From Chryseobacterium sp. ON_d1 (lineage in GTDB: Bacteria > Bacteroidota > Bacteroidia > Flavobacteriales > Weeksellaceae): DNA of 64,000 bases. The notes under the pieces were generated by a model. It saw only the letters and a list, made by a program, of their open reading frames with translations. It did not search any database and was not told the origin of the DNA. The stretch covers positions 248,001-312,000 of the forward strand of contig NZ_BJTC01000003.1 in assembly GCF_006829085.1 (NCBI RefSeq). Direction: 5' to 3'. This document shows positions 42,027 to 50,105 of this stretch, in pieces. Positions within the stretch are counted from its first letter, which is position 1. Every line of letters begins with the position of its first letter. Made by a program: the position numbers and the translations under genes.

Positions 42027-43324
42027 TACTGGTTGAAAAAAGTTTGTTCATAGTGGTCTTCTTTAAATCCGAAGCTATCTTTAAATTTTTGCACTCTTCC
42101 GGTTTTCGTTTCTGCTGCAGTGTTAAGAGTTGCTTCATTAAAAAAACTGTTATAATACTCTATAATTTCATTTTTATCAAAAGCATAAAGTATTCGCTTC
42201 AGCAATTGATTTTCCTCTTCACTATTTTTAATTGAAATTTTTGAGCACGGTTTTGTTAATCGGGTATAAAAACAGACTTTGAAAAGCCCTTTTGCAATTG
42301 TAATAAAGTTATCCTCTTCAATAGCACTTATACCATATTTGCTGGCGTAACAAAGTAAGGCCATTTCATAATATTCTCTGTTAAATTCAATGCCTTCAAG
42401 TTTATCCATTTTATCAAATATTTCAGATTTTAGTTTATTTTCTACAATCAGCCATACCTCACACCAATAAACAAGATAATGAATCGTATTCTCTCCTTTA
42501 TATAGCGGCTGATTTACCTGATAAGCTGGAACTGAAGATTCAGTACTATCTTTATCTTCTACAATTGTTGCGTATTTATAATCATGTTTAGACAGCATTT
42601 CAGAGTAGGCAAATTCTTGGGGAAGAAATTCATTCCAGCTATTTTCATGATTTCTTGGGAAATCCCGAAAAGGTAAGCCTGTCCAGTATCTAATTCGTAA
42701 ACTTAATTTTATTATTTTATCCAAAAGATTATTGGAGAATTGATGTTTCTCAAATAACCTTGCCTTTTCTTCCTGTTTTTCTTTAGCTAATGCCTGTAAA
42801 TGAAAAGGTTTAACTATATCTAATCCATTTAGTCTCTTTCCAGAGGTATTAAGGGTAGTATAGAACTTGAATGCCTGATCCTGATTTTCAGCAATAATGT
42901 AGGTAATGTTAATTTTCTCAAACTGTATTTTTTCTACATTTTTATCTTTCAGATAGTGTCTGAAGTATTCTGCATTGGCTTTAATATTATTTTTAGAAAT
43001 TGTAGAATTGATCGCAAATTCATTATTGCAAGATAAGAGTTCTTTTTGTTGTAAAAGATTTGCAAGGATTAGGAGACTTGTTATTCTTTGTTGTCCGTCA
43101 ATGATATCATAACCTTCAGTATTGTTTTTGACGAGGATAATATTTCCAAGATAATATAATGGCGTCGAATTTTCTAAGTTTTTTTGATAATTAATAAGAT
43201 CCTCGTATAATTTCAAAAATTGTGTGAACGTCCAAATATAGGGACGTTGGTAATCTGATATTTTTAACTGAAATGTTGAAAAAAAATCTGCCAGAACAAC
43301 GGAGTTTTCATTTTTATTATTCAT
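42026..43324 (-). CDS. DUF262 protein without nuclease domain
   Basis: 432 residues. DUF262 motifs D-Y-Q-R-P-Y-I-W near 24-31 and I-I-D-G-Q-Q-R near 74-80 are present. No H-V-L-P-type DUF1524 nuclease motif is found in the C-terminal half, which is a helical region of unknown kind. It probably works with the DUF262/DUF1524 gene that follows, as a regulatory or sensing partner, giving a two-DUF262 system. AT-rich composition and remnants of regulatory genes upstream suggest arrival by horizontal transfer. Confidence 0.85.
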   Translation of the reverse strand: MNNKNENSVVLADFFSTFQLKISDYQRPYIWTFTQFLKLYEDLINYQKNLENSTPLYYLGNIILVKNNTEGYDIIDGQQRITSLLILANLLQQKELLSCNNEFAINSTISKNNIKANAEYFRHYLKDKNVEKIQFEKINITYIIAENQDQAFKFYTTLNTSGKRLNGLDIVKPFHLQALAKEKQEEKARLFEKHQFSNNLLDKIIKLSLRIRYWTGLPFRDFPRNHENSWNEFLPQEFAYSEMLSKHDYKYATIVEDKDSTESSVPAYQVNQPLYKGENTIHYLVYWCEVWLIVENKLKSEIFDKMDKLEGIEFNREYYEMALLCYASKYGISAIEEDNFITIAKGLFKVCFYTRLTKPCSKISIKNSEEENQLLKRILYAFDKNEIIEYYNSFFNEATLNTAAETKTGRVQKFKDSFGFKEDHYEQTFFNQ

Positions 43325-43418
43325 TGCTAATTTCTGATAAAGGTAAACAAGAATACGTGATACTATGAAAGTCGGGTACTGGCATGGTTATAGGTTTTAA
43401 AAGGCAATTATACCAAAA

Positions 43419-43673
43419 AAAATTAAATCTCGTCTACGGGAAACCATAATTTTTAATGAATATCTGCTGGTATTGAAAATTCCGGTGGAAGCGTTTCAGA
43501 ATTTTGATGGTGAGCATGCTTTCAATAGCTCATTTAATTATGATATAATTAGTTTTCATCCTATTGAAAAAATGGTTTAATTCCATGAAGATAAGATTGC
43601 TCTTTATTAAAGGATACTGAAGGAGAAGGATGAGATGATGGGTAGGCTGGAAAGGTTGATTGAGAAGGAATGA
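43419..43673 (+). pseudogene. Remnant of an XRE-type regulator, C-terminal part
   Basis: One frame reads through K-I-P-V-E-A-F-Q-N-F-D-G-E-H-A-F-N, then F-H-P-I-E-K-M-V, then D-K-I-A-L-Y, and finally I-L-K-E-K-D-E-M-M-G-R-L-E-R-L-I-E-K-E. It matches the layout of a common flavobacterial HTH regulator (linker, P-I-E-K-x-V-E-L-Y-E, coiled-coil tail). In-frame stops at 43578-43580 and 43608-43610 replace residues expected to be Glu. The HTH-coding half is missing. The intact pattern around the stops shows recent decay. Confidence 0.6.
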
Positions 43674-43681
43674 CTTAAGAT

Positions 43682-43719
43682 AAATAGAAAGGTCCAGCAC
43701 ATGCTGACCCTTTCTATTT
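43682..43719. terminator. Long hairpin after the regulator remnant
   Basis: 11-bp arms (43682-43692 with 43709-43719, AAATAGAAAGG/CCTTTCTATTT), with inner CAGCA/TGCTG pairing and A/T tails on both sides. Likely a bidirectional terminator surviving from the decayed gene. Confidence 0.6.
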
Positions 43720-43776
43720 ATGATTTTAATTTTCCAAATCCTTCATAACACAAAATCACAAACAGTATCTACATCA

Positions 43777-43920
43777 TCATTCTTTAAACCAATATTCTGT
43801 CAACCTCTGTTTTCCAGATTTTAATAAAATACCCTGTTCAACAGCCCATTTCATTGAAGTAGGGTGCAGAAATACTCCTGAAGTTCTGCATATAGTCTTT
43901 TCTGCTGAACGTATTTTGTT
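43777..43920 (-). pseudogene. Coding remnant of unknown origin
   Basis: An open 48-codon segment without a start codon reads R-T-S-G-V-F-L-H-P-T-S-M-K-W-A-V-E-Q-G-I and ends L-T-E-Y-W-F-K-E-stop. A stop in frame just upstream (minus strand, at 43921-43923) and no ATG indicate a truncated gene. I do not recognise the family. The composition is protein-like rather than random. Confidence 0.35.
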
Positions 43921-44107
43921 TTACTTTTTCTTTAAATAAGAAAATTCTGTCTTCAGTATACAATGTTTATTTTGAGATTGTAAAAGTATAGGGAGGTTTC
44001 ATCTCTTTAATAGTATCAATGATAGAGATTTATATGAGAACCGGATAGATATTTTGAAAATAAACTAGTTATTGAAGCCTATGACTAATGACTTTTATTC
44101 TATCATT

Positions 44108-46903
44108 CTAACTCCCAAACTTCTTCACCCTGATCACCTTTTCCCTTACCTTAATCACAAAAGGCTCAAGATGTACTATCTTTCCGGCTTCCACTTTGAA
44201 ATTATCACTGGAGCGTTCACAATAGGTATTGGAAGGCAGAGAGTTTTTGTTCAGTTCAATCCTGTAATTTCCGGAGGGTAGGAAAGAGGCAAATTCCCCG
44301 TTGTCATCGGTGATGATGTGCTGTACTAACTGTTCGTTGCGGTAAATATTAAATAGTACACCTCCGGTTTTGGGAGAGAAATCCACTGCTGTTTTCGCAT
44401 CAAAATCGTAGGTTACCTTTCCCTGGGTGGTTCCGTTTTGATGAAGAGGGATTTCGAGAGCGTAGTGGTGCCTGTCTATGGTAAATTCCATTTCATCATA
44501 ATACCAGCCTTGCTGGATGATCTGTTTCAGAGTATACTTTCCGTACGGGATGGAACGGTAGCTGATAGAGCCTGACGGGTCGGTTTTAAATGAAATGTTG
44601 TTGAGCATAATGAGGTAGCCTGCCGCTTCTCTGTCACCTTCGTCGTAGATATTGTTTTCGTTCAGGTCATAATAGACAAACGCTTTGATGTCGCCTTTTT
44701 TACCCGGATCCAGGGTGCTGTTTCTCAGGTTGAGGGTAACGCCGGCTTCAATGGTAAACAGATTATTGGTAAAATTTCCTGAAGAATAATTGAAGTAAGA
44801 TGAATTCAGGTAGAGGGCATATCTCTCCCGTGAGTACTTCAGATTCATAAAAGCTGATGGTGATTTCCCGTACAGAACATCATCCGTATAAGAGAGTCCT
44901 GAGGTTACGTTCAGCTTATGGTCGAAAAAGTTTTTATTGACAAACGCAGAAAGGGAAAGCTTTTCGTAGGTGCTGGCTGTGTTCATCAGCCTGGAAAAGG
45001 CATATTCAGAAAGGAAATAACTTCCATGCTGGTAGATACCGTTCAGGGTAAGCCATTTGTAGCTGTAGGTTCCGCTTACTTTCATCTGGTATTGCTGTTT
45101 GTTGTTGTCCGGATATTTAACCAATCCGTTTTCCATGCTGAGGATCGAGGTATGCTGTTTGTCAGGACTCAGCCAGGTAAGGTATTCTGTAAAACGCTGT
45201 GCTTTCAGCTGTTTGGTATTCTCGTAGGGCTGTGCATTGAAGAAATTATTGTAAGAGTTGGAATTCTCTTCCTGGTACTGGTAGCCCAATCCCATCCCGA
45301 AATTGCCTTTTTTAGGAAAGTTAATTCCTGTGTCCAGTCTTAAGTTGCTTGAATTCAGGGTATTGTTGTAAAAGTAAAATTTAGGCGAAAAATGAGAAGC
45401 CATAATGTTGGCATACACATAATGGTCTTTGAAAATCATGGTGGAAAAATTCTGCTGGATCTGCAGGATTCCCCTTCTGTTTCCGGGATAGTAATCAGTA
45501 CTGTAAAAATAATTTCCGTTCATGCTGATCTTCCTGATCATCCCTGAATACTGTGATTCCAAAGCCAGAGAGGGTTTGGTAGGCTGGTTGCCTTCATAAA
45601 AACTCAGACCGCCATACATCTTTGTATTCATTTTCCAGTCTTTGCCGAAAGCATACTGAAGATCTGTTCCGGCTACATGATGCCTGGCTTTTTCATAAGG
45701 ATCGTCCCTGAAAATATAAGTTCCGGAGATATTACGTGAAGCGTTTTGAGCTCCCAGAGTTCCCCTGGTGTAGAATCCGTAGCCGTACTTCAGAAATGAA
45801 TTTCTTTCGATCAGGCTGTAGGTCTGGTCAACGAAGCCTGCTTCAATTTTCTTGTCCTTATCCGGAGAGGTATAGGCATATTCCAGCCCTCTTCCAAATA
45901 AAGAAAGTTCCAGCAGCTTATTGATGTTTCCGACAGTGAATTCGCTGTTTTCCCGGTGATAGGTCAGGTAGGTATTGTTGACAATAGGATCGCTCTGATG
46001 ATTGATCGTATAGATATTCCCCCGCATAAAAACATAGCCGGAAGGCAGGTTGAAGCCCCCGGAACCTGTCAGCTGATACATATCCAGGTTTTCCCCGGCA
46101 CGCCTGTAGCTGGCAGTTATGGTATTCTTGGTAAAATTTGAAAATGCTGTGGATTCAAGATCTTCATAACGCTGTACGGAAGAAACATTCTGTATGGATA
46201 CACTGGTGTTGCCGAATATTTCTCTGTCCGGTTCCCTGAAGCCTGCAATATTGACAGAAAGCTGTGAGCTTCGGGATCTGACCCTGGAAGGCATAAAGCG
46301 GAATACAAAAACTGAATCTTTCTGAACACCGATGCTTCCTTTTTTCTCTATAAAGGCATTGCCCTGTTCGGCTTCGGGAATTTTAAATACAATGGTAACA
46401 TCCTGCTTTCTGTTGCCCAGATTGGAAACCCGCGCTCTGACCTCTACGGAGTCGGTGGCTTTATTCACATAGATCATCGGATTTTCTGCCGTGATGCGCA
46501 TTGCGTTATTTTCAGCAACGGTATAAAGTATTTCTTTTTCAGCAGCTGTTTTATTCTGCTGGTCCGAAAGCCGGAAAGCAATTCTGGATGCTCCCGAAAC
46601 AGCATTGTTGCTGACGATGATTTTTACCGGTAAGAACAGCTTTTCTCCGGATTTCATTTCGACCTGAAGATTGTTTCCTGAAATATTTCTGAATCCGTCA
46701 GGAACTGTAATGCTTACCTTTCCTTTGAAATCATTGGGGCCTTGATTTTCAAGTACGGCTATAAGGTCCAGGATACCTGCTTTATCTGTTCTGGATTCAT
46801 TACGGATATCAAGACTTACCCAGGAACTGCTTTGTGCCGGAATCCATATCTGAAACGAAATCAAAAAAATGAAAAAGATTTTTTTGAACAGGTCTTGAAG
46901 CAT
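44108..46903 (-). CDS. Outer-membrane usher-like assembly protein of a surface-fibre system
   Basis: 931 residues with signal peptide (M-L-Q-D-L-F-K-K-I-F-F-I-F-L-I ... I-P-A-Q near 24). The N-terminal region to about 250 looks like Ig-like/NEW3-type beta domains (L-D-I-R-N-E-S-R-T-D, V-P-D-G-F-R-N). About 250-720 is rich in alternating aromatic strands (a beta-barrel). The C-terminal part has two SdrD-B/plug-like beta domains, including F-V-Y-Y-D-L-N-E-N-N-I-Y-D-E-G and G-G-V-L-F-N-I-Y-R. Arrangement and gene neighbours (chaperone, pilin-like proteins) support an usher role, but it lacks the standard proteobacterial usher signature I would expect, so it may be a distinct Bacteroidota type. 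Confidence 0.65.
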   Translation of the reverse strand: MLQDLFKKIFFIFLISFQIWIPAQSSSWVSLDIRNESRTDKAGILDLIAVLENQGPNDFKGKVSITVPDGFRNISGNNLQVEMKSGEKLFLPVKIIVSNNAVSGASRIAFRLSDQQNKTAAEKEILYTVAENNAMRITAENPMIYVNKATDSVEVRARVSNLGNRKQDVTIVFKIPEAEQGNAFIEKKGSIGVQKDSVFVFRFMPSRVRSRSSQLSVNIAGFREPDREIFGNTSVSIQNVSSVQRYEDLESTAFSNFTKNTITASYRRAGENLDMYQLTGSGGFNLPSGYVFMRGNIYTINHQSDPIVNNTYLTYHRENSEFTVGNINKLLELSLFGRGLEYAYTSPDKDKKIEAGFVDQTYSLIERNSFLKYGYGFYTRGTLGAQNASRNISGTYIFRDDPYEKARHHVAGTDLQYAFGKDWKMNTKMYGGLSFYEGNQPTKPSLALESQYSGMIRKISMNGNYFYSTDYYPGNRRGILQIQQNFSTMIFKDHYVYANIMASHFSPKFYFYNNTLNSSNLRLDTGINFPKKGNFGMGLGYQYQEENSNSYNNFFNAQPYENTKQLKAQRFTEYLTWLSPDKQHTSILSMENGLVKYPDNNKQQYQMKVSGTYSYKWLTLNGIYQHGSYFLSEYAFSRLMNTASTYEKLSLSAFVNKNFFDHKLNVTSGLSYTDDVLYGKSPSAFMNLKYSRERYALYLNSSYFNYSSGNFTNNLFTIEAGVTLNLRNSTLDPGKKGDIKAFVYYDLNENNIYDEGDREAAGYLIMLNNISFKTDPSGSISYRSIPYGKYTLKQIIQQGWYYDEMEFTIDRHHYALEIPLHQNGTTQGKVTYDFDAKTAVDFSPKTGGVLFNIYRNEQLVQHIITDDNGEFASFLPSGNYRIELNKNSLPSNTYCERSSDNFKVEAGKIVHLEPFVIKVREKVIRVKKFGS

Positions 46904-46905
46904 GG

Positions 46906-47934
46906 TTATTGGGGGATAATCTCGTATTGAAGAGTCGTGGAGTATTCTTCTGACTTGGCATTAATTACCCTTTCGTCATTCGCTTTGGTTGAATATCGGA
47001 TATCGTAATTGACACTGGAGTTTCCGGTAGACCCTCCTGTTGCAATAAGCTGTGGGGAAGCGCTCAGTAAGATAGGATATACATTACCCGTATTTCCCGA
47101 AACGGGAGTGAGATTCAGTTTTACGGTGTCTAGAGGAATGAAATTCCCGGCAGGAGAGCTGAACTGCCCCTGAAGAGAACGTAATTTGATCTGGTAATTG
47201 GTATTGCTTTTTACGATCAGTCCATTGGAATAGATGACACTGACTCCGTTTACGTAATCTGACATGCTTTTGAATTCCAGTGATCCGTTGACCGCTTTTG
47301 CGGAAAACTGAAGCGACATTTCGGGTACATCGGTCGGAGTTCCGCTGAGGGGTCCGATGTGAATCTGAAAATTATGATCAGCTCTGCCAATAATATTGTT
47401 GTACTGGTCATACGCCGTAAACTGCACCGGAACGTTAAATCTGGTCCAGGAAGGGTAGCTTCCTAGATAAGATCCTCCCATAACGGTCAGGCTGTATTTT
47501 ACCTGCAGATTATAATAGCCGTTGGGCTGTGGCGGCTGATTGTACAACGCTGCATTGGACTGTGGAATTAAAAAGACTTCCTGGTTTGCCTGAAGAAAAA
47601 TATTTAACGGCATTCCGATCTGAGGAATCGTGGGTACAGGTCCCGGATAAGCCTGTCCTGAAGTGGAAACCGGCTGAAATGATATTTTGTTGGCAGGCAT
47701 CGTATAATTTCCGTCAGTAGAAGTGATAGGCTGTTTCAGCCTGATGGATATTTTCCAGTAAGGAATATTAAACGCTCCATTACCAGCCAGGGTAAAGGTA
47801 TAAGCATCAGGATTGGTATTTCCGCTGTAGGAATTAATCTGCAGATAGCTGTTCACCCATGAGTTATAATTGACCTGTGAGAAGCAGTTCAGAGAAACCA
47901 ACAGAAAGAAACAGAAGAATTTTTTACTATTCAT
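46906..47934 (-). CDS. Two-domain surface-fibre subunit, putative tip adhesin
   Basis: 342 residues with signal peptide (M-N-S-K-K-F-F-C-F-F ... C-F-S-Q20). Residues 21 to about 200 form an Asn/Tyr/Pro-rich beta domain. The C-terminal part shares the D-Y-V-N-G-V-S motif (226-232) and the C-terminal L-Q-Y-E-I-I-P-Q with the pilin-like protein at 48803-49327 (D-Y-A-N-G-V-S, L-T-Y-T-I-I-S-Q). That two-domain plan, a receptor-binding domain plus a pilin domain, is that of a tip adhesin in chaperone-usher systems. It overlaps the chaperone gene by 8 bp and lies 2 bp before the usher-like gene. Confidence 0.6.
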   Translation of the reverse strand: MNSKKFFCFFLLVSLNCFSQVNYNSWVNSYLQINSYSGNTNPDAYTFTLAGNGAFNIPYWKISIRLKQPITSTDGNYTMPANKISFQPVSTSGQAYPGPVPTIPQIGMPLNIFLQANQEVFLIPQSNAALYNQPPQPNGYYNLQVKYSLTVMGGSYLGSYPSWTRFNVPVQFTAYDQYNNIIGRADHNFQIHIGPLSGTPTDVPEMSLQFSAKAVNGSLEFKSMSDYVNGVSVIYSNGLIVKSNTNYQIKLRSLQGQFSSPAGNFIPLDTVKLNLTPVSGNTGNVYPILLSASPQLIATGGSTGNSSVNYDIRYSTKANDERVINAKSEEYSTTLQYEIIPQ

Positions 47935-48730
47935 AGCTGAAACTTAATTCTCCCAATTCCAGATTATTGTTGTCTCCATAATCAATCATTACCGAAGCGG
48001 TATACTTTCCTTTTTCAAGGCCTGCCGGAAGTGGAATATCCATTTCCCTTTTATTTCCGGGCATGGTATAAAAGATGACAGGATCAAGTGATACTTTTTT
48101 TCCGGTTTGTGTATTGACAAAATCGGTATATATTTTCCCATCTGCCCATACGTCTCCATGATTTTCAAAAAAGAGGTTGATTGTGTTGGTCGGTTTTCCG
48201 TATACCAGATTCTGGATTTCAAGTTTTTTTGTTTTGGCAGCAGGAAGCTTATGAAACAGCTTGATCCCTGAGCGGATGCTTACTTTGATATTGGCTCCTT
48301 TGTGATCTACATCATCCACAGGATTCATCTGGCTTACATAAAGGACTGCTGTGTGGGCCGCCAGTTGGTCTGAAAGGACATTCGGAACCGTAATGGTAAT
48401 CTCAATGTCTTTCTTTTCTCCCGGAGCCAGCGTAAAGTAATTATCTTCTTTTTTTACAGAAACCCAGCTTGCACAGGATGCAGGAAGGGTGTTGGCGGGA
48501 TACGTTACATTTTCACCTTTACCGTCATATTCCCAGTCTCCCAGACTTACAGCCAGATCCAGAGAATTCTTTGCGCTTACATTCGTTACCGTTATTTTCT
48601 GGGTGTTACTGTTTCCGTTTGCCGACTCAAAATATAGTCTTGGAGGCGAAACCGAAACTCCTGTCTGTGCGTACCCCTGAAAAGAAAATAAGAAAAGAAT
48701 GCTGAAAAGGAGGAAAGAGAATCTGCTCAT
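47927..48730 (-). CDS. PapD-like periplasmic chaperone of the surface-fibre system
   Basis: 267 residues with signal peptide (ends S-F-Q-G-Y-A-Q22). The mature protein begins V-S-V-S-P-P-R-L-Y-F-E-S, then Q-K-I-T-V-T-N-V-S, and shows L-A-P-G-E-K-K-D-I-E-I-T-I near residues 120-132, all typical of the pili-assembly chaperone N-terminal Ig domain. A second domain follows from about 160 with L-F-F-E-N-H-G-D near 190. It would bind and cap fibre subunits in the periplasm before delivery to the usher. The start ATG lies just left of a hairpin at 48754-48786. Confidence 0.7.
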   Translation of the reverse strand: MSRFSFLLFSILFLFSFQGYAQTGVSVSPPRLYFESANGNSNTQKITVTNVSAKNSLDLAVSLGDWEYDGKGENVTYPANTLPASCASWVSVKKEDNYFTLAPGEKKDIEITITVPNVLSDQLAAHTAVLYVSQMNPVDDVDHKGANIKVSIRSGIKLFHKLPAAKTKKLEIQNLVYGKPTNTINLFFENHGDVWADGKIYTDFVNTQTGKKVSLDPVIFYTMPGNKREMDIPLPAGLEKGKYTASVMIDYGDNNNLELGELSFSYE

Positions 48731-48753
48731 GACGGATATTAGTTTTAAGTGAG

Positions 48754-48786
48754 GATAAAGTGCTGCGGTAGGTACAACACTTTATC
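48754..48786 (-). promoter_or_regulatory. Hairpin between pilin-like and chaperone genes
   Basis: 9-bp arms GATAAAGTG/CACTTTATC with a 15-nt loop in the 72-bp spacer. It has no long U-tract. It is placed where it could stabilise the upstream pilin message or weaken read-through into the chaperone. Confidence 0.45.
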
Positions 48787-48802
48787 ATTACATAATGATA
48801 TA

Positions 48803-49327
48803 TTATTGAGAAATAATCGTATACGTCAGCTCAGTGGTATATACAGTAGGATCCTGTCCTGCGATATAATTGTCCAGATAAGCGTTAGCACCGGCTCCTT
48901 TATATTCAATGTTGATTTTTTTATCTACTCCTCCGTTAGAAGAACTTACCAAAGTGGTTTCGTTAGCAGATAACTGTACATTTTGTGCATATTGAGCGCC
49001 GTTTACAGCTTCAGAACCGGCACTTGCCTTAATCTGTATCGTGTTGGCCTGGATGTTTTTACCTCCGTTCTGTAATGCAGCGTTAGCACTCTTTACTTTC
49101 ACCTGGAATCCTCCTGTGCTGTAAATGCTCAAATGATCTGCATTCACAGAAGATACACCGTTTGCGTAATCGTCTTTAGTTACGTAGTCTAGGTTAACAA
49201 TTTTCTGAGCATTGTTGACTACAAGAGTCTGGATAGGCTTAAGTCTTACATTCAGTGTTACATTTTGTTGTGCTTTTAATGTTGCGAATCCCAAGAGAGC
49301 AAAAGATGCCAAAATAAAATTTTTCAT
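48803..49327 (-). CDS. Pilin-like major subunit of the surface-fibre system
   Basis: 174 residues from the ATG at 49327, which gives a signal peptide M-K-N-F-I-L-A-S-F ... L-K-A-Q; longer frames start with a stretch that is unlikely to be coding. Mature sequence V-T-L-N-V-R-L-K-P-I-Q-T-L-V-V is beta-rich and repetitive in Ala/Gln/Asn, contains D-Y-A-N-G-V-S (53-59), and ends L-T-Y-T-I-I-S-Q. The N-terminal N-V-R-L-x-P-x-Q strand is shared with the protein at 49643-50059. It has the only strong promoter box of this cluster at 49377-49384, consistent with high expression of a structural subunit. Confidence 0.6.
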   Translation of the reverse strand: MKNFILASFALLGFATLKAQQNVTLNVRLKPIQTLVVNNAQKIVNLDYVTKDDYANGVSSVNADHLSIYSTGGFQVKVKSANAALQNGGKNIQANTIQIKASAGSEAVNGAQYAQNVQLSANETTLVSSSNGGVDKKINIEYKGAGANAYLDNYIAGQDPTVYTTELTYTIISQ

Positions 49328-49376
49328 TGGTTTAGTGACGTTTTTTTGTATTAATAAATTTTTAAAATTGCGGTGG

Positions 49377-49384
49377 CAAAGGTA
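49377..49384 (-). promoter_or_regulatory. Flavobacterial -7 promoter box for the pilin-like gene
   Basis: The minus strand reads TACCTTTG, an exact TAnnTTTG match, giving a leader of about 45 nt to the ATG at 49327. The 315-bp stretch 49328-49642 holds this promoter and no gene. No convincing -33 TTG was found. Confidence 0.5.
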
Positions 49385-49642
49385 AATACAAAGAACGTCA
49401 GTGCCTTTGTGAAAAAACACTTATTATTTGTGAATTTTTACTGCTCAATTCGTCGTAAACAGGAACGTCTTTTTATGAAAAAGGACATAAAAAGTGTTAT
49501 TTAAGTACCAATAAAATTGCCATAAAATAAAATAAATGCTTTTTTATCTTAAACATTTGCTTTTATTTAGCATATCAGGAATGGGTAAATTGTAAAATTA
49601 TTATTCGGTGCATAATAATTTTTTAACCTCCTGTTCATTTTT

Positions 49643-50059
49643 TTACTGAGAAATTAGAGTTAATATTAAAGAATCCGGTCCGTCGCTGCCGCCGGCACCT
49701 AAATTATTTATTGCATTTTCTATCTCATTACCGATGGCATATCGCTGTTCAACCACTCCTTTCTGGTGGGTGATGAGCAGATATTCATCAGATCTTTCTC
49801 TGTTGCTTTTGGGATTGTCTGCTGTATCATAATATTTATCATATCCTGCATTCAGCTGAAATCCTGACGGGCTTGAGATCATGACAGACCGAGCCTCCTG
49901 GTAGGAAGATTCGGTTTCGCCTTCCGAAAATCCTGTCCCATAAGCCAGCATCTGTACCGGATAAAGCCTTACATTAAGACTTAACCCGTCTGTTGCCTGT
50001 GCAAATGATTTTGTAAAAGCAAAATATAATAAAATGATTAAAATGTACTTTGCAAACAT
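49643..50059 (-). CDS. Secreted pilin-like minor subunit
   Basis: 138 residues from the ATG at 50059, giving a signal peptide M-F-A-K-Y-I-L-I-I-L ... S-F-A-Q. Mature sequence begins with L-S-L-N-V-R-L-Y-P-V-Q-M-L, closely matching the N-V-R-L-K-P-I-Q-T-L start of the major pilin-like protein, and ends L-I-L-T-L-I-S-Q like its partner. The middle is different, and it carries a Gly-rich G-A-G-G-S-D-G near the end. Candidate minor or anchoring subunit. The AraC gene lies directly upstream. Confidence 0.6.
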   Translation of the reverse strand: MFAKYILIILLYFAFTKSFAQATDGLSLNVRLYPVQMLAYGTGFSEGETESSYQEARSVMISSPSGFQLNAGYDKYYDTADNPKSNRERSDEYLLITHQKGVVEQRYAIGNEIENAINNLGAGGSDGPDSLILTLISQ

Positions 50060-50105
50060 ATAACCTGTATTTTTCCCCAAAAGGTTACTTATGTAAATAT
50101 ACAAA

